Assembly: GCA_963682055.1 (NCBI GenBank) | Contig: OY821747.1 | Span: 30,068,126-30,132,125, forward strand | DNA: 64,000 nt | Direction of reading: 5' to 3' | Origin: Primula veris | Lineage: Eukaryota; Streptophyta; Magnoliopsida; Ericales; Primulaceae | Shown: positions 40,960 to 53,397 of the stretch, piece by piece | How positions within the stretch are numbered: the first letter of the stretch is position 1 | How the letters are laid out: each line of letters opens with the position of its first letter | Position numbers and translations under genes: made by a program | The notes under the pieces: generated by a model | Told to the model about the DNA's origin: nothing | The model's database searches: none | What the model saw: only the letters and a program-made list of their open reading frames with translations

Positions 40960-42050
40960 ACCTTTTAAGAAAATAGAATCAGTATTACACACAAGACTTT
41001 TTGTAAATATCATGTCTTCTTAATTATGCGTTTTCATTCAAGTCAAAATCCAAAATTGGGACTTTAGATTGATCAGATATATGTGAGTCGTAAAAGAGAC
41101 TAAGTTGAATTTTATTTACACATGTTGAGAACACTGGCCACTTTTATTAATCTAATATGAAATTTAGAACAAAATATCACGAAAGAGGAGTAGGCAGACT
41201 TAAACAACTAAAAAGATTTCCTAAGTTTAAGATATTATTTGAAAAGATTAATGATACATGTCCAAACATGAAACAACTAAACAAAAAAACAATAGTTTGC
41301 TCTAATTTAATCAATTAATCATACAGAGTAATCATGTAGAGTTTAAAAAATGATGTGCTAAACTCAGAATATCCTAATTGATTTGCTTGGACTCTATATA
41401 GCTCATCATTTTATACATTGTTACTGATATAATATGATACGTTTAACTTCCAACAATTAAAATCATATCACTTCAACGGTTCGTTAACTCTAGAAGTTAC
41501 TCATGAAAAAATGTTAAGACCATGGAATGGCGTTTGTAGTAAAGTTTAAAAAAGACTTCTTTTGTTGCAAATTTAATCATTTGAATACCAATTATATAAG
41601 ATAAATTAAAGAATAAGGCTCAAAATCGATTTTGTTAAGGTTTAAATGTAATTAAGCAATATAGCGAAGACACATTTTCATAAAGATATTTAAAAGTAAT
41701 TATATGAAAAAAAAACTTAAAATATGTACGTTTATCTGGTAAATCACTTATTCGGTGTATAATTGATTTCATGCTCGTAAACCGGAGTTTTCTGCCATTG
41801 TCGTCTCCATCTTTAGATATTGTATCCGTGGTATTGGAAATGTTGGTTTCCATTTTGCAAGAGCCGAATATCTATCTGCGGCTCCACGACAAATTAGGGT
41901 TATGTGTACCAAGTTATATAATACGACTTAATGGGCTTTTTGCCCTGGCCCAGAACAACTATATATATCGGGAGATGCATGTTATTGATATATTCAGTGA
42001 CATAACACAATTGTGAGTTACTACAGTAAATCTATAAAATCGTATCAATT
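40960..42050. repeat. Internal duplication within the unit, copy 2
   Basis: Partner of 36290-37420, including the ACACTGGCCACTTTTATTAA stretch and the F-box-like opening at its right end. Confidence 0.75.
41635..41853 (-). pseudogene. Possible F-box gene N-terminal fragment (unit 1, second copy)
   Basis: From ATG 41853 the frame gives METNISNTTDTISKDGDDNG and soon HRISDLPDK, as at 37211, then unrelated residues to a stop at 41635. Unit 2 has the same start at 53126 but differs by one base in an A run, which shifts the frame beyond the fragment. Confidence 0.3.
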
Positions 42051-42124
42051 GATGAAAAGCTGTTATTATGCATATTTACGCACTTTCTATATATATTTAT
42101 GGACTTGTTATGCATATTTATTAA

Positions 42125-44625
42125 ACAAATAATGTCCAATAGGTAAAACTTTTGAACTTATATTACTCATAGCTACCTCCATAAGTTCATATTTCCTATA
42201 GGTAGCATTTTTTAATTATTTACTTTATTTACCGAAACTCCATACACATATTTCATAAAAAATAAAAAATAAAAACACATAAAATTATATAAAATGCAAA
42301 AAAATCTCAAAATAAATGAAAAAAAATCACAAGAAATTGTAAAAATGAAAAAAAAATGTATTTTTATAAAAAAAATCACAAAAAATTATAAAAATATAAA
42401 AAAATAAAAAATTTATAAAAAATGAAAAAAATCACAAAATTTTAAAAAAAAATACAAAAAAAATTATAAAAAATGAAAAAATCACATAAAATTATAAAAA
42501 ATGAAAAAATCACAAAATATTATAAAAATATAAAAAAAATGAAAAATGAAAAAAAAAGAAAAAAAAAATTTATTAAAAAAAAGAAAAAAAATCACAAAAT
42601 TATAAAAGAAAAATGAAAAATGAAAAAAATCACAAAAAAAATCACTTTTATTGAACTTTATGCACTTTCGACTGTACTAGATGCACTTTCGACTGAACCA
42701 GATACACTTTTAGCTGAACTATATGCACTTTCAGCTGAACCAGATTCACTTTTAGTTGAACCAGATGCAGGTTTTACAGAACGATATGCACTTTTATTGA
42801 ACCAGATGCACTTTTGTCTGAACCATATGCACTTTCAGCTGAACCAGATACACTTTTAGCTGAACCATATGCACTTTCAGCTGAACCATATGCACTTTTT
42901 GTTGAACCAGATGCAGGTTTTACAGAACGATATGCACTTTTATTGAACTAGATGCACTTTTGTCTGAACCATATGCACTTTCAGCTGAACCAGATACATT
43001 TTTAGCTTAACCATATGCACTTTCAGCTGAACCATATGCACTTTCAGTTGTACCAGATGCACTTTTAGTTGAATCAGATGCATTTTTAACAGAACTATAT
43101 GCACTTTTGACTGTACTATATTCATTTTCGACTACACTATATGCACTTTTGACTTAACTATATGTACTTTCCACTAAATTAGATGCACTTTAAACTGAAC
43201 CAGATGTACTTTCAGCTGAACCAGATGCACTTTTAGCTGAATCAGATGCATTTTTAACAGAACTATATGCACTTTCGACTGTACTATGTTCATTTTTGAC
43301 TACACTATATGCACTATTGACTTAATTATATGTACTTTCCACTAAATTAGATGCACTTTAAACTGAACTAGATGTACTTTCAGCTGAACCAGATGCACTT
43401 TTAGCTGAACTATATGCACTTTTAGCTGAACTATATGCATACCCACTTTTATTGAACTATATTTACTTTCGACTGAATTGTATACACTTTCAACGGAACT
43501 AGATGTACTTTCAGCTGAATTGAATATAATTTCGACTCAATTTTATGCATTTTTGACTAACTATATACATTTTCGACTGAACTATATGCACTTTTATTGA
43601 ACTATATACGCTTTTGACGAAATTATATGTATTTTTGACTGAACTAGATGCACTTTCAGCTCATTTAGATTAAAAAAAGCACATTTATCCTGGAAAAACC
43701 ATTTTTTTTGTATAAAAAAAAATCACTTTTCGGTATAAAAAATGTTATATTGACAAAAAAAATTATATATTTTTTGTAATTTTTTAAAAAGTTTATGATT
43801 TTTTTTTATAATTCTTTTTTTGTCATTTTTTTCATTTTTTATAATTTTTATAATTTTTTGTGATTTTTGTTATTCTTTTATAATGTTTTGTGATTTTTTG
43901 TGATTTTTGTGATTTTTTTTTCACTTTGTTTCATTTTTTATATAATTTTTTCGTTTTTTTTCGTTTTTTTCGTTTTTTTATTTTTTTATTTTTTTTTTAT
44001 AATTTTTTGTGATTTTTAATATTTTTTTTGATTTTTCGGTGTAAAAAGTTTTATATTGACAAAAGGAATTATATATTTTTTTTGTAATTTTTTAAAAAGT
44101 TTGTGATTTTTTTCATTTTTTAGGATTTTTTGTAATTTTTTGTAATTTTTTATAATTTTTTTAATTTTTTTAATTTTTGTATTTTTTTTGTGATTTTTAA
44201 TAATTTTTGGTGATTTTTGGTTATTTTTTTATAATTTTTGGTGATTTTTTATAATTTTTTATATATTCTTTTATTTTTTGTGCTTTTTTGTGCTTTTTGG
44301 TGATTTTTTGTGATTTTTATGATTTTTTTTTATTTTTTATAATTTGTTTTTGATTTTTTGATTTTTTATAATTTTTTTTGATTTTTTTCATTTTTATAAA
44401 TTTTTTGTGTTTTTTTATTTATTTTGTTGTAATTTAAAACTATTTTTTTGGGTTTGTAGAAAGATAAAATATGTATATTATATTTTGGTTTGTATCACAA
44501 TTTAGTAAATAAACTAAATAATTAAAAAGTGGTACCTATGAGGATTGTGAACTTATCAAGATACCTAGGAGGAATATAATTTGCTACGAGGTACTTATAA
44601 GGAATTACCCCTTTATTAAAAACCT
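42125..44625. mobile_element. Large foldback element around a 21-bp minisatellite (unit 1)
   Basis: The left edge (ATAAGTTCATATTTCCTATAGGTAGC, then TTTTTAATTATTTACTTTATTTAC) matches the reverse complement of the right edge near 44510-44570. Inside, AAAATCACAAAAAATTATAAAAA runs on the left (42290-42640) are mirrored by TTTTATAATTTTTTGTGATTT runs on the right (43690-44420). The whole can fold back on itself with the minisatellite as the loop. No coding capacity or target duplication seen; origin unknown. Confidence 0.6.
42648..43672. repeat. 21-bp minisatellite, about 48 copies (unit 1)
   Basis: Variants of ATGCACTTTCAGCTGAACCAT. Because 21 is a multiple of three, all frames read as seven-residue repeats (for example ALSAEPY; VQLKVHM on the other strand), which explains the short ORFs here. 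Confidence 0.95.
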
Positions 44626-44635
44626 ATTTTTTTTG

Positions 44636-44998
44636 TGAAAAAACTTTTTTTTAAAAAAACCTGTTTTTTTTTGTGAAAAATCTATTTTTTTTTTAAAGTC
44701 TGCTGTTTTTTTTGTGAAAAAGCTGTTTTTTTATGAAGAAGGCTGTTTTTTTTTTTTTTGAAAAATGCTGTTTTTTTGTGTGAAAAGAGCTGTTTTTTGT
44801 GAAAAATGCTTTTTTTTTTTGTGAAAAAGCTGTTTTTTTTTTATATAAAAAAGCTGTTTTTTTTTTTGTGAAAAGGCTGTTTTTTTTTTTGTGAAAAGGC
44901 TGTTTTTTTTATGAAAAAACTATATTTTTTTTTGTGAAAAAGCTGTTTTTTTGTGAAAAAGCTGTTTTTTTTAATGAAATAAGCTATTTTTTTTGAAA
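44636..44998. repeat. GCTGTTTTTTT-GTGAAAAA tandem tract (unit 1)
   Basis: About 16 degenerate copies of a 20-25 bp unit made of a T run, GTGAAAA and GCTG. It lies immediately right of the foldback element. Confidence 0.85.
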
Positions 44999-44999
44999 A

Positions 45000-46600
45000 A
45001 AGGAAGTTTGTTTTTATTTTTTAAGATTTGTTAGAGAGAGAAAGATAGTTTGAGAGAGAAATATGTAATATATCTCCTGCAAATTAGATTTTGAGGCCTA
45101 TTTATATTTTTATTAAATTGTGACCAAATTGGGAGAGTAATTTTATGTGTAACTTTTTAGGGATTAAGTTTAAAAAATATGACTTATTGAGAATTACCAC
45201 AATTTAATATTCACATTAGTGTTTTAATTTAACAAATTTATCTAATTTAAATTAAAACTAATTATTAATTTAAAGCTTATTAATTAATGATTTTGTAATC
45301 CCCACTAAAATAGGAGTAGTTATCAACGTGAAACACGGATGATAGATTAACAATGATATACTTTTTTGTGTAGTGGTTGTCACATCATCAATTATAAACA
45401 TTAAAAACATTGTTATATATTAACAATTATAAATATAACACATATTTTAACAGAACTAATGGAGAGGAAAAATTGTATTGTTAGATAACAATTTTATGTA
45501 ACAAACAAAATAAAACACTTATTATAGACGCTCTTACAAGTCAATGGGTAGTGCAATTCAAACATGTCAGTTATAGTACCGTATTAGTCGTTTGATGATA
45601 ATTGTTCAAATAAGTGGGTGAAATCCTTAATACAAGCACCCGCTATTTGATATTATTTTGCGAGGTCCGTACTTTCAAGTGTGTAAATTGTACTCATTTA
45701 CAAAATAAACCGCATATAACTTGATCCCAAAATCATTCGTTTCAAATACCCCTAAATCATAATAAATCGTTAGATTTGCTTAAATACAACAATAAAGTAA
45801 AATATCGGTAATATTTTCTCTACCGTACAGGGGAAACTATAAATGCTAATAGTCCTTAGTTTCAACTACCACTAAATTTTAATAGATTGTACATTTGTTT
45901 GAATGGACTTATAAAGTAAATGTTGACGTTGTTAATCTTTTTTTTATTTTACATTTTAGTTAAAAAAAACCTATGTTACTAAATTATGTACAATTCCATT
46001 TAGGGGTGGCCTGTTTGCACCGATTTGTACCAACCGACCGTTTTTTGAACCGAACCAATCAAGCCGGTATCAAAAGTTTGGTATACCGACATTACGGTAC
46101 GGTACAACCGAACCGATGTTTGAAAGTCAGTTCGGTTTCGGTATTCGTTTAGTGAGTTCGGTATGGTACCGATTTAAACCAAAATATTAAAATATACTAT
46201 ATAGACTAATAAACTAAAAGACATATATACACTTAAATATTTATATTGTTATAATATACTTATATTAATTTTTCTAGTGAATACTTATAACATTTTTTTT
46301 TATTTATAACATTTACTAGAAATGTCTAGTATTGTTTACTATTTTATGGAAATAAATAAATAAATGTAACAATAATATAAATAAATATATATTTTTAATC
46401 TACTGCTTTTAAAACTTTATACTATGTTTTTTTTCCAATACGCACCATTTTTCTATCACCACTTATAAACTCTAAAGTTTGGTATAAAAACAAAACCGAA
46501 CTGAACCAACCGAATTTTTTGGTTCGGTAATGGTATAAAAATTCTCAAACCAAACTAGTTTGGTACGGTATCGGTATGTAGTCACAAAGTTCGGTAACGA
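45000..46600. other. AT-rich DNA with TTCGGTACGG-type repeats, no gene seen (unit 1)
   Basis: AT-rich up to about 46000, then short direct and inverted copies of CGGTA/ACCGAAC motifs (46010-46170 and 46490-46600), which look like the two ends of an old palindromic element. No protein call. Confidence 0.4.
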
Positions 46601-46629
46601 ACCAATGTCACATTTAATTCCATTGCTAT

Positions 46630-46825
46630 TAGCAATTAAAGACAAATATTTGATAATAGTAACATAATTTAATGTTGCTAACTTTATGGTAGAGTCCTGT
46701 TGCTAAATTGATGAAAATTTTGTTGCTAATTCAATCCGTAAAAATTCGGCAACTCTGTTAGTAACAAAATATAAAATTTGGCCCCTTTTTTGTTGTTGTT
46801 GTTATATGAACTATTTCTTGTAGTG
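46630..46825 (-). mobile_element. CACTA-like terminus at the junction of units 1 and 2
   Basis: On the minus strand it begins CACTACAAGAAATAGTTC and then has several TTAGCAAC motifs, the pattern of CACTA termini and subterminal repeats. It ends exactly where unit 2 begins. The opposite terminus was not found inside the unit. Confidence 0.55.
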
Positions 46826-47077
46826 GTCGGGTTCTGGATGCTTTTTGTAGTGTTTGCGCTTCTTTTGGTGTTTCTTCCATTGGCAATGGGACCTGTGGGC
46901 CCAACCTCGCTCTCGCGCCTGTTCCTCTTTGCTGCTATTATGGCGTCTGTTGTTATTTACCTTTTTATAGTATCCCCGTATACGCGGGAGTACCCCTTAA
47001 TTTCCCGCAACACATCTTTTAAGTTTATTTTTGTTTTGTTCCATATCCTTGACCTCCTCATTATCGCTGAAACCTAA
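46778..47077 (+). pseudogene. Chimeric membrane-protein ORF across the unit 1/2 junction
   Basis: 99-codon frame: the first 16 residues come from the CACTA-like end; the rest (from VGFWMLFVVF) is the small membrane protein of 35515 without its N-terminus and with a different C-terminal extension. Versus the unit 1 copy most differences are amino-acid changing, so I see no sign that it is maintained. Identical at 58015-58314. Confidence 0.45.
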
Positions 47078-47521
47078 TCTTTGGCTTCCTCAATGGTCGG
47101 TCTTGTATCTGCTAAGTCTGTTTGTGGGCGACGGTTTGAATGAGATAATGTGCGAATGACTTAAATCCCAACTGAGTTACCTGAAAAAGTGAATTCCGTT
47201 TGAGATGAAATCCCATCTTAAAAAAAGTACAAATAAAAAAATACCCCACATATAAGAGAAATTGTAGAAATGGAGAGTGACAATATTGGTATTTAGTCAT
47301 TTACTAGCCTTTGTAGAGAGTTCTGTTTGAGATGGAAAAAAAATATATACGAGAAAATGTAGAAATGGAGAGTGATATTGGTGTTTAGTCATTTACTAAC
47401 CTTTTTGTAGGGAGTGCCAGTTGGATCGCATCCTTTTACCTGCGACGCAAGCTCCCCAATTTCATATTCCACGACAAACGTGACATATCATCTGGATCTT
47501 GGTTTGCTTCGAGAATAACTT
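47072..47521 (-). pseudogene. Remnant of the block C gene (unit 2)
   Basis: Second copy of 35803-36250; same shortened frame (VTQLGFKSFAHYLIQT). Confidence 0.45.
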
Positions 47522-48340
47522 CCCCATATCTGGAAAGAAGTTATCCAATGGGAAAGTACATTTTAAGAATCAATATTACACAAGTATTTTTTTGCAAATA
47601 TCATGTCTTCTTATACGTTTTCATTCAAGTCAAAATGACGAAATTGGTAAGTTAGATCATTGATCTGATATGCCTGAGTCGTAAAAGATATTCGTCATTC
47701 ATATATATAGATCCTAATTTGCAATTAACTCGTAAATGTTGAGAACACTGGCCACTTTTATTAATCTAATATCAATTTTAGAACAAAATATCACAAAAGA
47801 GGGGTAGGCAGACGGAAATAACTAAAAAGATTTCCTCAGTTTAAACCATTATTTAAAAAGATTATTGATACATGTCCAAACAACTAAACAAATAAACAAC
47901 AGTTTGCTCTAAATAAATCAATTAGTCATGCAGAATTTATAAATGATGTGTGGAACTCAGAACATGATAATTGATTTGCCTGGCCTCTATATAGCTCATT
48001 ATGTTACCTTATAAGTCTCTATTTATACATTTTTTTAGTATTTTTACTGATATAATATGATAATTTTGACTTAAAATAACAAAAATCATATCACTTCAAC
48101 GGTTTTTTAATTCTAGAAGTTACTCATGAAAAAATGTTTAGACCATCGAATGGCGTTTGTATTATTGTTTAAAAATACTTGTTTTGATGCATATTTAATC
48201 TTTTAAATACCGATTATATAAGATAAAGAAGAATCACACTCAAAATTGATGTGTATTAAGGTTTAAATGTAATTAAGTAATAATTCGAAGACATAATTTC
48301 ACAGAGTAATTGAAAAGTAATTATATGAAGAAAACTCAAA

Positions 48341-48487
48341 TCATGTACCGGAGTTCCTTTTATCTGGTAAGTCACTTATTCGATGCATGTATAGTTGATT
48401 TTTCATGCTCATAAACCGGCGTTTTCTGTCATTGTTGTCTGCATCTTTAGATTTTGTATCGTTGCCATTGGTAATGTTGCTTTCCAT
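48341..48487 (-). pseudogene. Possible F-box gene N-terminal fragment (unit 2, first copy)
   Basis: Same as 37065-37211. Confidence 0.3.
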
Positions 48488-49156
48488 TTTGCAAGAACCG
48501 AAGATTTATCTACGGCTGCAGCCTGCACGGCAATTAGGGTTATGTGCATGTACCAAGTTATATAATGCAACTTAATGGGCTTTTTGCCTTGGGCCGGAAC
48601 AACTATATCGGGAGATATGTGTTATTGATATGTTTTGTCGGCATAACAGAATCGTGAGTTACTACAGTAAATCTATAAAATCGTATCTGTGATGAAATGA
48701 AAAACATCAAAATTTAGTCACATTATTCACCATTTAAGCTATAAAGTTCTATTTTAATATTTTACATTTAAAAAACCTATATATGAGATTTTTGCAAGTC
48801 AATATTGTAGCGCCAAAAGTAAGTGAAAATCCTCTTTTCGTGTGGTTCCTCATAATAGGTCTTCGTGGCTCTTCGTCCCTCACTAAACTGTATCCGTATT
48901 ATTCTAGATTTTTAAATGCGCTCAACTTTTTGTGAACTACAAATTCGAGAAAATAGTAGTATTTAAAGAGGCCTAATGGGAATACAAGACTAGTCAAAAT
49001 TGTGTAATGGTTTTCCTTGCTAATTCGGTTGCGAATTGTTGGTTGAAGAACGATACTGAATATCCAAATCTCAACTCTTTATCCAAATATTTTGACTGAA
49101 AATTCAATGCTTGTTAACTGTTCTTTAAATTTTCCCATCTTAAAGAAATCTTGTCC

Positions 49157-49282
49157 ATGAATGTCCAAGTCATAAAACTGGTGTTAGAGTATGGGTCTCA
49201 GTTGGCCCAAGCCATCTCAGAGGCGGTTCTACCAAATGATACCGATACTGCAGATGATCTGTTCAAGATAATTATGATGTGA
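49157..49282 (+). other. Short conserved open frame (unit 2)
   Basis: Same 41-codon frame as 37881-38006. Confidence 0.35.
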
Positions 49283-50582
49283 TTTACATAGGAGTTTAAG
49301 AAGATGAAAATCTCGAAGTATCTTCAACGGATAATCCTTTTCTTGAATGATTGTTCCTTGCTATGTCTGCTTCTTTGGCTCCAGGAAAGCGTACATATCT
49401 CAAATCAGACTCTCATCTAGTACCAGAAAAGTCCTTCACATATAGGGGTATTTTAGGTACACTTGTGGGAATTTTGTAACCGTTTGTAGTTTTTGTTGGA
49501 AAAAGTTTGCATGTTTTTTTTTTAAATCTAAAACCAATTTTTTTCTGTATTTTTATGAGATCTTGAATGTAACCTAGTTTTTTAGATTAATTCTTGTGCT
49601 TGAAATTGCAAACATGGTTTTGTGACTACTAAAACTAGTGCTTGCATGGTCACAAGCAAAATTTATAGCTCTCCCTTGACCTTCTTTCATATTGTCCGTC
49701 AGATAGCTAATTTTATTATAGGGTTTATTTTTTTGTGGTTATTCTCGCCAGTCTTTCAGGCCATGAATATTTGTTTTTCAAGAATTCAGCCAGAAAACTC
49801 TTTTAGTTTATTTCAGATTCTTTTTATGCGTTTTTAGATGGAAGAGGAAAAGTTTTATGTGTTCTGCTGGTGTCACAATTTATATTGGAATGCAAGAAAT
49901 AGTGTTGGTTTTCTTGATTCCAGAATAGGACTACTGTCCCGTTGAGAGTAGCGTTTTCTCTGCAAATTTTGAACATAGTTTGGAATAAGAGAGGACTTAA
50001 ATCTGATGAGAAGTGTTTTGCTGGGGGACTGCATGTATTTTTAGATAACTTTGGATGCGGATTACGGCGATCAGCAAACAAAAATTTCAAATCATACTAC
50101 TTATATTATTCCTCATGGTTTAAAGTTTAAACTTTGCTGAAGTTTTGCATACTGCATCAGCTCTCTCGGTCTCCATATAGTACGAGTTGTTGGTAATAAA
50201 TCTTTTTTGTATTTGGTTGTGGTTCTTCTCACCATCCGAATTTGTTAAATAGTTCAACTAATTACTGAAAAAACTAATATTTTAGAATGCAGAGATAGGT
50301 TTCTGTCAATTACAAGATGAAAGGTAGACAACGTTGTTTACGCTAACAATCTCAACAAATAAAATAGTCGAACTTCAACACCTACACACCAACACCAAAA
50401 AGCTGCAATTACATTGAATGTGTATCTCTATTAAATGTTAATGGGTAATAAAATCATGGGTAATAATGGAAAAGGCAGAATATGGTAAACACAATTTTTT
50501 TATTTTTTTTAGGTATATTATAAAAATGAAAAACATTAAACTTATTTAGATAAAAGGAGAGAGATTGTACCGGTACATAAAC

Positions 50583-50740
50583 TAAGGGATGGCAATTTCA
50601 CAGATTTATTTTTTAAAGGGGAAAACAAATATTTTCTTAAAAACGGATCAATGGGTCGGGTCGGATCAAATGGGTAAAAGTGTGACTTTGTCCTCGGGTC
50701 GGGTCGGGTCGGGTTGAAACCCGCGAAATTGCCATCCCTA
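50583..50740. mobile_element. hAT-like MITE (unit 2)
   Basis: Copy of 39309-39466 with one or two substitutions. Confidence 0.55.
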
Positions 50741-51164
50741 GTTGCATCCACTACTCGTCCACTCTAAATTTTATTTTCTGTTGAATAGGTCAATTTTATT
50801 AGTTGCATTCTCTACTGGTCCACTAAAATTTTTATTTTCTGTTGGAGAGCTCAATTTTATTAGTCGCGTCCACTACTAGTCCACTCAAAATTTCCTTTTC
50901 TGTCGGAGAGCTCAATTTTATTAGTTGCGCTCACTACTCGTCCACTCAAAACTTCCTTTTCTGTTGGAGAGCTCAATTTTATTAGTTGCGTACACTGCTC
51001 GTCCACTCAAAATTTCCTTTTCTATCATAAAGCTCAATTTTATTAGTTGCGTCCACTACTCGCCCACTCAAAATTTTTCTTTTCTGTTGGAGAGCTCAAT
51101 TTTATTAGTTATGTCCACTACTCGTCCATTCAAAATTTCCTTTCCTCTTTGCACGAACTACACA
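50741..51164. repeat. 61-bp tandem repeat (unit 2)
   Basis: Same copy number as in unit 1, so no expansion since duplication. Confidence 0.9.
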
Positions 51165-51317
51165 TCATTTCCATCCACTGATTGAACCTACATACCATAA
51201 AAATACAAGTTGTCAAATATTTCTCCAGGAGCTAGTAATTTCATATAAGAAAGCCTACAAAGTAATCCTATCTGCAATATTGACATAAAAAAGGAGGCAA
51301 AGGTCTGATATTTAATA

Positions 51318-51500
51318 TTAAGAAAATGGAAATAACATACTGACGCAGGTGGGGTAGAAGACATTTTGTTCCGCGGATGAATACGTACGCCCAATCATAC
51401 CTAGTATAATTGATTTCACATCTTCTAAAGTTGCATTTGTGCAAGGATTCAATACAGCACGTAAATTATTTCCATTTTCAAGGAAAATAAGATCGGTCAG
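51318..51500 (-). pseudogene. Exon-like open frame of unknown gene (unit 2)
   Basis: Copy of 40044-40226, frame still open. Confidence 0.4.
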
Positions 51501-51873
51501 CTATCTGTTTAGACTCTCAGCGTGGATCTCTATTTAGACTCTCGGCGTGGATCTCAAACTCATAAGGTGTTATAACCTACTTTTACAAAAAACAGTGCGC
51601 AGTTAATCAACATATCATTAAATTAAAGAAGTAATAAAGTCGGCTAGCTTGCACGACTTACTTTAGTTCCTCGGCAGTCTGAACAAGAACAAGTTATCCC
51701 AAGTTATCCCAGTTCCACAGATTGTTCCTTTCAAACCTGATTTTCCTTTTATCTGATTAAAGAAAGGTAGGAAGAAAAGGAAATCATTAGTATTATTTCC
51801 AAACACCTAGATTTGTAAGTTCAAAAAATACAGAGTTACTTGTTAGCTAGCTAATTCCATAAATGTTAGATTA

Positions 51874-51900
51874 CTAGCGAAAGTGCCCACGCATAGCGTG
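51874..51900 (-). mobile_element. Helitron-like 3' terminus (unit 2)
   Basis: Copy of 40600-40626. Confidence 0.4.
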
Positions 51901-52989
51901 ATGTAAAACGTGAAGTTGTGTAACGCTATAAAAACATGTAAAATAAGGAAATAATAACTCCATAGTATTAATTTGAAGAATAAATCAAATTAATAAGCAT
52001 ACATCAAGATCTGTAGGAAACAAAATCCAAAAAAGAAAAAGGAACAAACTGTAACTCACGAATATAATTTGATAACATAGGTTACTTTCTCGATAGAGGG
52101 AAAGGAGGTTAAAAGGTTTGCCCTATTTCCATGTTTTTTCTAATTTGTAGAGAAGGAGGGAGAAAGATAAGTTACCAGCCGATGCATTTTTGGAATTTAC
52201 GAAATAAATGAATGCGTAGGGCGGATTAGCAGTACCTTTTAAGAAAATAGAATCAGTATTACACACAAGACTTTTTGTAAATATCATGTCTTCTTAATTA
52301 TGCGTTTTCATTCAAGTCAAAATCCAAAATTGGGACTTTAGATTGATCAGATATATGTGAGTCGTAAAAGAGACTAAGTTGAATTTTATTTACACATGTT
52401 GAGAACACTGGCCACTTTTATTAATCTAATATGAAATTTAGAACAAAATATCACGAAAGAGGAGTAGGCAGACTTAAACAACTAAAAAGATTTCCTAAGT
52501 TTAAGATATTATTTGAAAAGATTAATGATACATGTCCAAACATGAAACAACTAAACAAAAAAACAATAGTTTGCTCTAATTTAATCAATTAATCATACAG
52601 AGTAATCATGTAGAGTTTAAAAAATGATGTGCTAAACTCAGAATATCCTAATTGATTTGCTTGGACTCTATATAGCTCATCATTTTATACATTGTTACTG
52701 ATATAATATGATACGTTTAACTTCCAACAATTAAAATCATATCACTTCAACGGTTCGTTAACTCTAGAAGTTACTCATGAAAAAATGTTAAGACCATGGA
52801 ATGGCGTTTGTAGTAAAGTTTAAAAAAGACTTCTTTTGTTGCAAATTTAATCATTTGAATACCAATTATATAAGATAAATTAAAGAATAAGGCTCAAAAT
52901 CGATTTTGTTAAGGTTTAAATGTAATTAAGCAATATAGCGAAGACACATTTTCATAAAGATATTTAAAAGTAATTATATGAAAAAAAAC

Positions 52990-53126
52990 TTAAAATATGT
53001 ACGTTTATCTGGTAAATCACTTATTCGGTGTATAATTGATTTCATGCTCGTAAACCGGAGTTTTCTGCCATTGTCGTCTCCATCTTTAGATATTGTATCC
53101 GTGGTATTGGAAATGTTGGTTTCCAT
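52990..53126 (-). pseudogene. Possible F-box gene N-terminal fragment (unit 2, second copy)
   Basis: Copy of the fragment starting at 41853; a one-base change in an A run alters the frame past the matching part. Confidence 0.3.
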
Positions 53127-53397
53127 TTTGCAAGAGCCGAATATCTATCTGCGGCTCCACGACAAATTAGGGTTATGTGTACCAAGTTATATAATACGAC
53201 TTAATGGGCTTTTTGCCCTGGCCCAGAACAACTATATATATCGGGAGATGCATGTTATTGATATATTCAGTGACATAACACAATTGTGAGTTACTACAGT
53301 AAATCTATAAAATCGTATCAATTGATGAAAAGCTGTTATTATGCATATTTACGCACTTTCTATATATATTTATGGACTTGTTATGCATATTTATTAA

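Larger units (their letters stand above)
35557..46825. repeat. Tandem unit 1 (11,269 bp)
   Basis: First of three head-to-tail copies, starting GTCGGGTTCTGG. Apart from its first 245 bp (roughly 6% different from units 2 and 3) it matches them at about 99% or better. Its right end is a CACTA-like terminus TTCTTGTAGTG at 46825, directly followed by unit 2. Confidence 0.95.

Noticed and set aside
42620..42859. 79-codon ORF and the minus-strand frame 42940-43125 (and copies in unit 2)
   Set aside because: Produced by a 21-bp repeat that stays open in every frame.
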